This document shows positions 25,999 to 33,833 of a stretch of DNA of 64,000 nucleotides, in pieces. A program made the position numbers and the translations under genes. The notes beneath the pieces are model-generated. The model was not told the DNA's origin. It ran no database searches and worked only from the letters and a program-made list of their open reading frames with translations. The stretch comes from Flavihumibacter cheonanensis (lineage in GTDB: Bacteria > Bacteroidota > Bacteroidia > Chitinophagales > Chitinophagaceae): NCBI RefSeq assembly GCF_022352215.1, contig NZ_JAKRWF010000004.1, positions 516,472-580,471 on the forward strand. The letters run 5' to 3'. The stretch's first letter is position 1, and every line of letters starts with the position of its first letter.

Positions 25999-27101
25999 AT
26001 TGCTGGTGCAAAGATGCAATAATACAGGAACATCCAGATATCCAGTAACCACCACCAGCCAAAGAGATCTTTCTCTCCCAGCTTCTGCATGGTTTTATAT
26101 TGAATGATTGCCTGCGAAATAAAACGCAAACCAAAAATGCCCAGCACAATTCTCCAGTCGGCCAATAACATCGCTACTATAAACAGAGGATAATAAAGGA
26201 ACAAACTCAGCGAATAAGTCCCCAGCAAAAACTTGATCTTGCCTTTATAATACTTCCCGGTTGAATAATGTCTTTCTTTTTGCCGGAACCAGTCGCCAAA
26301 GGATTTCTTAGCCTCCGACAACGTAAAAGCTTCCGGGTCCAGCACTACGGTAGTATTGCCTTTATGTGCTACTTTATTAATGAACAGGTCGTCATCGCCG
26401 CCAGGCAAATGATTAATGGAAGAGAAGCCTTTGTTGTTAATAAACAATTCCCGCTTATAAGAAAGATTTCTGCCCACACCCATATAGGGTACCCCAGCCA
26501 GCGCATATGATAAATACTGTAGTGCGGTATGATAGGTTTCAAAACGGATCAGTTTATTCAAGAGGCCAGGCTTTTTGGTATAGGCTCCATATCCCAACAC
26601 CACTTCAATGCCCGGTTTATAGGCATTCTGCATTTTATACAACCAGTGCTCGGAAGCAGGTACACAATCTGCATCTGTAAGCAACAGGATCTCATGATCT
26701 GCTTCTTTGATCCCAATAGAGAGTGGATATTTTTTTCCTGGTATGCCCTTGGCTTCATGTTCCAGGTTCACGATCTGCAATCCTTTAAAGGTTTTCTTGA
26801 ATTCTTCCAGCAAATAGCGTGTATCATCCTGGCTGTTATGATTTACCACAATCAGTTCATGGCTCGAAGGGTATTGCTGAAACAACACGCCGGGCAGGTT
26901 GCGGGCCAGGTTGCCGGCTTCATCGCGCGCGCAGATGATCACCGATACCGGATGGGTTTGGGAATGGTCTTTTTCTTTGGGTTTGAAAAAGGCAAGGCGA
27001 CTGAAAATACCCCAGTAATAAAGGAGTTGAATAAAACTTACCAGGCTGAACAGCACAAGGCTGATCAAACCCCAATCAAGATTGAGTTGCTGAAAATCCA
27101 T
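25968..27101 (-). CDS. Membrane-bound family 2 glycosyltransferase
   Basis: 377 residues. An N-terminal TM helix (about 10-35) precedes the GT-A catalytic domain: HPVSVIICARDEAGNL, ELIVVNHNSQDDT, the DxD-like LLLTDADCVPAS, GGDDDLFINK and QKERHYS near the end of the domain. Two or more TM helices follow (about 290-350). The family adds sugars at the cytoplasmic membrane; substrate not evident. It overlaps rsmG and diverges from tgt with 69 bases between. Confidence 0.9.
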   Translation of the reverse strand: MDFQQLNLDWGLISLVLFSLVSFIQLLYYWGIFSRLAFFKPKEKDHSQTHPVSVIICARDEAGNLARNLPGVLFQQYPSSHELIVVNHNSQDDTRYLLEEFKKTFKGLQIVNLEHEAKGIPGKKYPLSIGIKEADHEILLLTDADCVPASEHWLYKMQNAYKPGIEVVLGYGAYTKKPGLLNKLIRFETYHTALQYLSYALAGVPYMGVGRNLSYKRELFINNKGFSSINHLPGGDDDLFINKVAHKGNTTVVLDPEAFTLSEAKKSFGDWFRQKERHYSTGKYYKGKIKFLLGTYSLSLFLYYPLFIVAMLLADWRIVLGIFGLRFISQAIIQYKTMQKLGEKDLFGWWWLLDIWMFLYYCIFAPAIWKKPRQNWT

Positions 27102-27170
27102 AAACGTCCACGGTTGGTCTGGGTGATGATGCCGGCGGCGAAATTAAGATTAATTACCTTTGCTCCCCTT

Positions 27171-28310
27171 ATGGCAGCACTATCATTTGAGCTCTGTGGA
27201 AAAGATGCGGCTTCAAAAGCCCGCGCAGGCACCCTTACAACCGACCATGGCAGGATCGAAACGCCCATATTCATGCCTGTTGGTACCGTGGGCAGCGTGA
27301 AGGCGGTGAGTCAGCAGCAGTTAAAAGAAGATGTCAATGCCCAGATCATCCTGGGTAATACCTATCACCTGTACCTGCGGCCTGGGTTGGAAGTGCTGGA
27401 AGCAGCAGGAGGATTGCACAAATTTATGGGTTGGGATCGCCCCATCCTTACAGATAGTGGTGGTTACCAGGTGTTTTCACTTGCTGGTAACCGTAAGCTG
27501 ACTGAAGAAGGCGCCCTCTTTCAGAGCCATATTGATGGTAGCCGGCACCTGTTTACGCCAGAGTCGGTGATGGATATCCAGCGCGTAATCGGGGCCGATA
27601 TTATTATGGCATTTGATGAATGTCCCCCTTACCCCAGCGACTATGCCTATGCGAAAAAATCCATGGATCTGACGCACCGCTGGCTGGACCGATGTTTTAA
27701 ACGCCTTTCGGAAACTCCTGATAAATATGGTCACACGCAGAACCTGTTCCCGATTGTGCAGGGTAGCACGTATAAAGACCTGCGCCAGGCTTCCTGTGAA
27801 TATGTGGCATCCAAAGGGGCTGTAGGCAATGCGATTGGTGGTTTGTCGGTAGGGGAGCCGGAAGAAATGATGTACGAACATGCGGCCCATTGTTGTGAAT
27901 TTTTACCTGCTGATAAGCCCCGCTACCTGATGGGCGTGGGTACTCCCTGGAATATCCTGGAGAATATTTCCCTGGGCATCGATATGTTTGATTGCGTGAT
28001 GCCCACCCGCAATGGCCGCAATGCCATGTTGTTCACCAGCAAGGGCGTGATCAATATCGATAATAAAAAATGGGAGAAAGATTTCAGTCCCCTCGATGAT
28101 GGCATCGGTTCTCCTTTCAGTGAGTATTATACCAAAGCCTATATGCGCCACCTGGTGAAGGCGAAGGAAATCCTGGCACTGACCATCGCCAGTGTGCACA
28201 ATCTTACGTTTTATCTCTGGCTGGTGAAGCAGGCAAGGGCACATATCCTGGCCGGTGATTTCAACAGCTGGAAGAAGGAGATGATCCCGGTACTCAAAAC
28301 CAGGTTGTGA
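27171..28310 (+). CDS. tgt: Queuine tRNA-ribosyltransferase
   Basis: 379 residues from the ATG at 27171; the frame is open upstream but that part is antisense to the glycosyltransferase. TIM-barrel Tgt landmarks: ILTDSGGYQVFSL (active-site Asp), IIMAFDECPPYP, VQGSTYKDLR and the nucleophile region GIDMFDCVMPTRNGRNA. It exchanges G34 for the queuine precursor in GUN-anticodon tRNAs. The C-terminal CxCxxC zinc ligands of classical bacterial Tgt are absent: the region reads IGSPFSEYYTKAYMRHL. Confidence 0.95.
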   Translation: MAALSFELCGKDAASKARAGTLTTDHGRIETPIFMPVGTVGSVKAVSQQQLKEDVNAQIILGNTYHLYLRPGLEVLEAAGGLHKFMGWDRPILTDSGGYQVFSLAGNRKLTEEGALFQSHIDGSRHLFTPESVMDIQRVIGADIIMAFDECPPYPSDYAYAKKSMDLTHRWLDRCFKRLSETPDKYGHTQNLFPIVQGSTYKDLRQASCEYVASKGAVGNAIGGLSVGEPEEMMYEHAAHCCEFLPADKPRYLMGVGTPWNILENISLGIDMFDCVMPTRNGRNAMLFTSKGVINIDNKKWEKDFSPLDDGIGSPFSEYYTKAYMRHLVKAKEILALTIASVHNLTFYLWLVKQARAHILAGDFNSWKKEMIPVLKTRL

Positions 28311-28359
28311 AAGCCTTAACCAATTTTCAACTAGATTTGAGCGCTTTTATCGGCATGGC

Positions 28360-29451
28360 ATGAAGATCCTCGACTGGTATATATTTAAAAAATTCATGGT
28401 GACTTTCCTGTTCGCCATCCTCACCATTACAGTTATTGCAGTGGTGATTGATACCAGTGAAAAGACCGATGATTTTGTGAAATCCGGGTTGCCTTTCATG
28501 GGCATTGTAACCCAGTATTATTTTGGATTTGTACCCTTTATTATCTCGATGATCTTTCCCCTGATTGTATTCATCGCGGTGATCTTCTTTACTTCCAAAA
28601 TGGCCGCACGTTCTGAGACCGTGGCGATCCTGGCAACCGGAATTCCCTACAGCAGATTCCTTCGGCCTTATTTGATGGGCGCCTTTTTATTGGCTGGTAT
28701 CATGCTCTGGGCCAATGCAATGGTGATCCCAAGAGCGAATGAAATCTACAGCCGGTTCAAGCTGACCTATATCGATAAGAACAGTACCTATTCTGCGGGC
28801 ATTGGCGGGAGCCGCGATTTCTATTTCCGTTCTGATTCTGTGACGTTCGTGGGCATGAAATATTATGACACCCTGAATAAATCTGCCAGTAATTTTTTCC
28901 TGGAAAGAATCAAAGGCAATGAGGTCATTTATAATATCAGGTCGGATTATGTTCGTTGGGATACAGCCACCAAAAAATGGCGGGCGGAAAATGTGTTTGA
29001 ACGCAAGATCGATGGCCTCAAAGAAACCGTTCAGAAACATCCGTATATGGAAGTGGATCTGAATATGCGGCCGGATGAATTAAGGCGGGATGAATACCTC
29101 AAAGACAAACTCAATTCCTTTGAATTGTATGAGTTCATACGGCGCGAGCAAATAAGAGGTACGGAAGGATTGAATACTTACCGGGTGGAGTTCTGGCGGC
29201 GACTCGCAACTCCTGTTTCCGTAATCATCCTTACCCTGATGGGAGTATTTGTTGCGGCCCGTAAAACCAGGGGAGGATCTGGTCTTCAACTGGCTTTTGG
29301 AATTGTTTCTGCTGCCACTTTTGTGATCATGGATAAATTCTCGACAGTGTTTTCTACAAAGGGGAATTTTCATCCCATCCTGGCTGCCTGGCTCCCCAAC
29401 CTGATCTTTATGTTGGTGGCCTTCTATCTTTATAAGAAAGCTCCTAAGTAA
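28360..29451 (+). CDS. LptF/LptG family lipopolysaccharide export permease
   Basis: 363 residues of the YjgP/YjgQ family. An N-terminal amphipathic segment MKILDWYIFKKFMVTF precedes TM1, then TM helices about 50-80 and 98-120, a periplasmic beta-jellyroll (about 130-270) and three C-terminal TM helices. The motif RSETVAILATGIPYSRFLRPY is typical of the coupling-helix region. It works with LptB to extract LPS from the inner membrane. Whether it is F or G cannot be told. Confidence 0.93.
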   Translation: MKILDWYIFKKFMVTFLFAILTITVIAVVIDTSEKTDDFVKSGLPFMGIVTQYYFGFVPFIISMIFPLIVFIAVIFFTSKMAARSETVAILATGIPYSRFLRPYLMGAFLLAGIMLWANAMVIPRANEIYSRFKLTYIDKNSTYSAGIGGSRDFYFRSDSVTFVGMKYYDTLNKSASNFFLERIKGNEVIYNIRSDYVRWDTATKKWRAENVFERKIDGLKETVQKHPYMEVDLNMRPDELRRDEYLKDKLNSFELYEFIRREQIRGTEGLNTYRVEFWRRLATPVSVIILTLMGVFVAARKTRGGSGLQLAFGIVSAATFVIMDKFSTVFSTKGNFHPILAAWLPNLIFMLVAFYLYKKAPK

Positions 29452-29553
29452 TTGTTATTTACCGCTTTTTAATGGGATTCTAACGCAACACTGTTGAATA
29501 TTTGTTTGTTGTACCATCGACAATAGCTAATTTTATTGGTTAAAATCTTCTTC

Positions 29554-30879
29554 ATGGGAAGCTATAAAGAAAAACTGAAAGAAAAGGGAGACACGGCAGC
29601 AGCTGAGGTCAAATCCTTGCTGAAAGAACACGGAAATAAAGTAATCGGAGAAGTAAGCTTATCACAGGTTTACCAGGGTATGCGGGGTATAACCGGACTC
29701 GTAACTGAGACCTCTTTACTCGATTCACAGGAAGGTATTCGTTTCAGAGGATATTCCATTCCTGAGTTGCAGGCCAAACTGCCCAAAGCAAAAGGTGGTA
29801 GTGAGCCCCTGCCGGAAGGACTGTTCTACCTGATGCTCTTTAATGAATTGCCATCTGATGAGGATGTAAATGAGATGACCGCCAAATGGCAGCGCCGGTC
29901 GCATGTTCCTACCCATGTATTTAATACGATTGATGCACTTCCGCTTAGCACTCACCCCATGACCATGTTTGTGGTGGGCGTGATGGCCCTTCAAACAGAA
30001 AGTAACTTCGCCAAGGAATATGCGAAGGGCATGAACAAAAAAGATTACTGGGAACATACGTTTGACGATGCGATGGATCTGGTTGCCAGGTTGCCCCGCA
30101 TTGCTGCGTATGTGTATCGCCGTAAGTATAAGAACAATGATCATATTCAGCCGAATGGCCTGCTCGACTGGTCGGGTAATTTCGCCCATATGCTGGGTTA
30201 TGAAGATGAGGGCTTTAAAGAATTGATGCGCCTTTACATGACCATCCATGCCGATCATGAAGGCGGTAACGTATCTGCTCATACCACGCACCTGGTAGGA
30301 TCTGCCCTGAGTGATCCTTACCTGAGTTTTGCAGCAGGTATGAATGGATTGGCAGGACCCTTACACGGACTGGCAAACCAGGAAGTGATCAAGTGGATCT
30401 TTGAGATGCAGGAGTCCCTGGGCACAGACAACCCAACAAAAGAGCAGATTGCACAATATGTACAGGATACCCTTTCCTCCGGCAAAGTAGTTCCTGGTTA
30501 TGGTCATGCTGTGTTGCGTAAAACAGATCCGCGTTTTGAAGCCCAGATGGAATTTGGTAAAAAACACATGCCGGATGATCCCCTGTGCCAGACAGTTTGG
30601 AATATTTACGAAACAGTACCTCCCATTCTGCAATCCCTGGGTAAGGTGAAAAACCCCTGGCCCAATGTGGATGCACATTCCGGAGCCCTGCTGGTGCACT
30701 ATGGACTGAAAGAATATGAATTCTACACCGTGATGTTTGGCGTAAGCCGGGCATTGGGAGTGATGGCCAGCCTGATCTGGGATCGCCTGTTAAGTTTCCC
30801 GCTGGAGCGTCCGAAGTCGATTACCACGGAACTGGTGAAGAGATGGCTGAAGGGAGAGGACCAGGTTTGGGGGGATTAG
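29554..30879 (+). CDS. Citrate synthase, eukaryote-like type
   Basis: 441 residues from the ATG at 29554 (a TTG 18 bases upstream is open). Catalytic histidines are in GLAGPLHGLANQEV and PGYGHAVLRKTDPR, with the catalytic Asp in VDAHSGALL. The N-terminal extension and SYxxRGISGLVTETSLLD-like start, here GMRGITGLVTET, follow the mitochondrial type rather than E. coli GltA; this form is known in many Bacteroidota. It condenses acetyl-CoA with oxaloacetate in the TCA cycle. Confidence 0.95.
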   Translation: MGSYKEKLKEKGDTAAAEVKSLLKEHGNKVIGEVSLSQVYQGMRGITGLVTETSLLDSQEGIRFRGYSIPELQAKLPKAKGGSEPLPEGLFYLMLFNELPSDEDVNEMTAKWQRRSHVPTHVFNTIDALPLSTHPMTMFVVGVMALQTESNFAKEYAKGMNKKDYWEHTFDDAMDLVARLPRIAAYVYRRKYKNNDHIQPNGLLDWSGNFAHMLGYEDEGFKELMRLYMTIHADHEGGNVSAHTTHLVGSALSDPYLSFAAGMNGLAGPLHGLANQEVIKWIFEMQESLGTDNPTKEQIAQYVQDTLSSGKVVPGYGHAVLRKTDPRFEAQMEFGKKHMPDDPLCQTVWNIYETVPPILQSLGKVKNPWPNVDAHSGALLVHYGLKEYEFYTVMFGVSRALGVMASLIWDRLLSFPLERPKSITTELVKRWLKGEDQVWGD

Positions 30880-30880
30880 A

Positions 30881-30958
30881 CAATTAAGAATTAAGAATTA
30901 GGAATTATGAATTGGGGATCTGTACACTAATTCATAATTCCTAATTCTCAATTCCTAA
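30881..30958. repeat. AATTAGGAATTATG inverted repeat (second copy)
   Basis: 30889-30913 pairs with 30929-30953 over 25 bp with one mismatch and a 15-base loop. It is the same repeat family as at 11099-11194, again just past a stop codon. Confidence 0.85.
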
Positions 30959-30966
30959 CTATTTGT

Positions 30967-30992
30967 AAAATCCGGAGTAATCCGGATTTTTT
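30967..30992 (+). terminator. Terminator of the citrate synthase gene
   Basis: Stem AAAATCCGG / CCGGATTTT with loop AGTAAT, then two more T. Confidence 0.85.
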
Positions 30993-30993
30993 G

Positions 30994-31025
30994 TTTGGTA
31001 GATTGATGTTGTAACATTAATTTTG
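30994..31025 (+). promoter_or_regulatory. Bacteroidota-type promoter of the YceI gene
   Basis: TTTG at 30994-30997, a 20-base spacer, then TAATTTTG (31018-31025) matching TAnnTTTG. Position is 47 bases before the ATG. Confidence 0.6.
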
Positions 31026-31071
31026 TAATCTAATTAATTCTTATTCGTAAACAACTAAACAAATTAATAGC

Positions 31072-31599
31072 ATGGCAACCTGGAAAATTGACGCGAGTCA
31101 CTCTGAGATCACCTTTAAGGTGAAACACCTGGTAATTTCCACTGTATCTGGAAAGTTTAATGAATTTGATGCTACTGTAGAAGCTGAAAAAGATGATTTC
31201 AGCGATGCGCAGGTAAGCTTTTCAGCTAAGATTGACAGTATTTCAACAGGTAATGAACAGCGTGATGGACACCTGAAATCCGCCGATTTTTTTGATGCTG
31301 CAGGTCATCCCGAACTGACTTTCAAATCTACCTCGCTGAAACATATTTCAGGTTCAGATTATGAACTGACTGGTGATCTGACTATCCGCGGAACGACCAA
31401 ACCGGTAACCCTGAAAGCTGAGTTTGGTGGTATTCAGAATGACTTTTATGGCAATACCGTAGCCGGATTTGAACTGACTGGCAAAATCAACCGCCAGGAA
31501 TTCGGTCTCACCTGGAGTGCTGTAACCGAAGCAGGTGGAGTAGTAGTGTCTGATGATGTGAAACTGGCTGTAAACGTTGAGCTGATCAAGCAGAAATAA
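31072..31599 (+). CDS. YceI family protein, cytoplasmic form
   Basis: 175 residues. YceI signatures: WKIDASHSEITFKVKHLVISTVSGKF at the start, DGHLKSADFFDAAGHPELTF in the middle, and YELTGDLTIRGTTKPVTL. It is a lipocalin-like beta barrel that binds isoprenoid-type lipids in characterised members. It lacks a signal peptide, unlike the second YceI protein at 63272-63856. It has its own promoter and terminator. Confidence 0.93.
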   Translation: MATWKIDASHSEITFKVKHLVISTVSGKFNEFDATVEAEKDDFSDAQVSFSAKIDSISTGNEQRDGHLKSADFFDAAGHPELTFKSTSLKHISGSDYELTGDLTIRGTTKPVTLKAEFGGIQNDFYGNTVAGFELTGKINRQEFGLTWSAVTEAGGVVVSDDVKLAVNVELIKQK

Positions 31600-31622
31600 G
31601 GTTAAGGCTCCATTCATAGTTT

Positions 31623-31656
31623 ACCGATCCGGATATGTTTCCGGGTCGGTTTTTTA
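31623..31656 (+). terminator. Terminator of the YceI gene
   Basis: Stem ACCGATCCGGA / TCCGGGTCGGT (one G-T pair), 6-base loop, then a T run. Confidence 0.85.
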
Positions 31657-31742
31657 TTTGCTCTTGGCCTACCAGATTTTTTTGCTGAATGTGAGCGGGC
31701 ACTCTATATTTGCAATCCCGCAAAGGGAAGTTCTTATCACGA

Positions 31743-31819
<77 letters not shown>

Positions 31820-31820
31820 A

Positions 31821-31848
31821 AAAAAGCCCTGTTTATCAGGGCTTTTTT
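31821..31848 (+). terminator. Terminator of tRNA-Ala
   Basis: Stem AAAAAGCCCTG / CAGGGCTTTTT (31821-31831 and 31837-31847), 5-base loop. Confidence 0.9.
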
Positions 31849-31969
31849 ATTTCCCTTAACTCCCGTCATCCCTTCTTCCCGTTTCATTCCTTCTAATCAG
31901 CTTCCTCAATAAAAATTATCCCTGGTCGTTTAAAGGGAAACGTTAGGGAATCCATTCATTTTATAGTTT

Positions 31970-32800
31970 ATGCAATTAATAAAGCCAAGTCAGATTTCAG
32001 GTGAAATAATGACTTTAATTGAAGAAGCAGATGAAAAAATCATCATCGTAAGTCCGTATATCAAAATCAGTAAATGGCATAAACTTTTACAGCGGTTTGA
32101 AACAATTAAAAAAAGAAATATTGAAGTCGAAATCTTTGTTCGGGAAGGCGAAAAGGAAAGCATCGCGGAAGTAGTCCAAATTGGATTTGAGCCAATACTA
32201 ATTCCTAATCTACATTCGAAACTTTATCTAAATGAAAAACAAGGTATTGTGTCTTCAATGAATCTCCATTACAGCTCAGATGCAAAGTCACTTGACATTG
32301 CATATAAAACGGAAAATCAAAAAGAATACGACGATCTAATTGCTTATTATTCGAGATATATAAAAAAAAGGATTGGTCAAAGCTTTCATACTGAATCCAC
32401 CCAGTTTGATTGGAGAAATCATATGAATGATGCTTTAACTAAAGCTTTTGGTAAGAAGACTTATATTAATGAATATGAAGGGAATTTTGTGATAAATACC
32501 TCTAACAAGTATGAAGTATTTATCGCAAATGGTAGGACCAATGATCTCAAAGTAGCAGGAATATTAAGTAGCAGGGAGTTTGATTTTACGGTTAGAAATA
32601 TAGGATTATTTCAAAGCTCAAAAATGGAGATTGAAATTGTAAAAGGCAAACAAGGTTGCTATGATATGGTTTGGGGTACAATGAGTGGGATCAAAAGTTG
32701 GAATGTTAACGATCTCCATCCTGGTGAAGCGCTGGAAATTGTTGATGCGATTGTGAAATTTATTTCCGGTATTGAGCAATTAAAGCAGATGGCATGTTAA
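31970..32800 (+). CDS. Phospholipase-D-like domain protein, possible nuclease
   Basis: 276 residues. The N-terminal half has the PLD fold: IEEADEKIIIVSPYIKIS, then NLHSKLYLNEKQGIVSSMNL, an H-x-K-x4-(N)-type catalytic motif with the usual following S-x-N. Only one such motif is present, so activity would need a dimer. The C-terminal half is not recognised. It is the first gene past tRNA-Ala and might be accessory. PLD proteins of this size are often restriction or defence nucleases, but that is inference. Confidence 0.7.
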   Translation: MQLIKPSQISGEIMTLIEEADEKIIIVSPYIKISKWHKLLQRFETIKKRNIEVEIFVREGEKESIAEVVQIGFEPILIPNLHSKLYLNEKQGIVSSMNLHYSSDAKSLDIAYKTENQKEYDDLIAYYSRYIKKRIGQSFHTESTQFDWRNHMNDALTKAFGKKTYINEYEGNFVINTSNKYEVFIANGRTNDLKVAGILSSREFDFTVRNIGLFQSSKMEIEIVKGKQGCYDMVWGTMSGIKSWNVNDLHPGEALEIVDAIVKFISGIEQLKQMAC

Positions 32801-32825
32801 TACCTTTTCTAATATTGAATTGCCT

Positions 32826-33632
32826 ATGCCAAAATTTCTGAAGTTTACTCTGATCCTGCTTCCGGCGTTAATCGCCTCATTGAGTTTGATGAGCGAGGAT
32901 TTTGTAAAATTTTTATTATCCGGACACAGTGCCACAGAAAATGTGATCCTCATCAGGCATCACTATCTTTTAGTATTTGGATTAGCACTACTTCCTATAC
33001 TTTGTGCTGCCTATATGAGAAGCATTAAATCAGGCTGGTTATACTTCTTTCTCTCATGGACGATTTTTATCTTTTCGCTACAAACCTATGCGCTTGATAA
33101 AAATGCGAAAAATGCAATCCTGATTTCTGGAATCGGAATACTTCCAGTGCAAAAATGTGTGTTAACTGAATCCAATAATTGTGCTTCCGGAATTTCATTT
33201 TTCCTTGGTGATAAGGTAGTACATGCTATTCATTCTTTGAATCGTTCAGGTTCTATAATTTACGAGGATCTTAATCATGTGGTTGTTGAGCGGTTGTCGG
33301 AATCAGATAGTATCTGCTATTATTATTCTACTCAAACAAACAAGTTGTTAAGCGTAGAAGAGAATATTGGTGGACGGCAGGAACGTTTTTGTATGGATCA
33401 CGAATACCAGGATCCTAAATTGAAAAATAGAGCGGGAGATTATATTTATAAATCTTATTTCCATATGTATCCAGGATTTAAAATGATTTATCAGGATGAA
33501 GTTGAAAATGTAATCAAAACAGGAGATTCCCGCTTTGAACTGTTTTTGGATAGTATGATGCAAACAGACTTGGGAGTAAAATTGACAGCCTTTGAAAAAC
33601 AAAATGTGTTTTACTATATAAGTCAATACTAG
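32826..33632 (+). CDS. Hypothetical membrane protein
   Basis: 268 residues from the ATG at 32826. Three hydrophobic segments (about 7-24, 41-62 and 70-90) are followed by a mostly soluble region of about 170 residues with paired cysteines (KCVLTESNNC). I do not recognise a family. It begins 25 bases after the PLD-like gene and may share its transcript. Confidence 0.65.
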   Translation: MPKFLKFTLILLPALIASLSLMSEDFVKFLLSGHSATENVILIRHHYLLVFGLALLPILCAAYMRSIKSGWLYFFLSWTIFIFSLQTYALDKNAKNAILISGIGILPVQKCVLTESNNCASGISFFLGDKVVHAIHSLNRSGSIIYEDLNHVVVERLSESDSICYYYSTQTNKLLSVEENIGGRQERFCMDHEYQDPKLKNRAGDYIYKSYFHMYPGFKMIYQDEVENVIKTGDSRFELFLDSMMQTDLGVKLTAFEKQNVFYYISQY

Positions 33633-33833
33633 ATCTTTTATACCCCCGCCAGTGGATATACCTCCTATTTTGCTTTATTTTAATTCGATTTTATCAAACG
33701 ATTCGGTATAGGTGTAGAAAGCTATAATTTACAGGAGCCCTCTGCTGCATTGCTAAGGGTAACTCCTCCCGGGTGTTGCTGGTCCACTAACCGGGACATA
33801 TTGATTGATTACTTTTTACCAAATACCACGAAC

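Noticed and set aside
26529..27170. N-terminal extension of Tgt
   Set aside because: The open frame is antisense to the glycosyltransferase gene and has no Tgt features; the ATG at 27171 gives the normal start.
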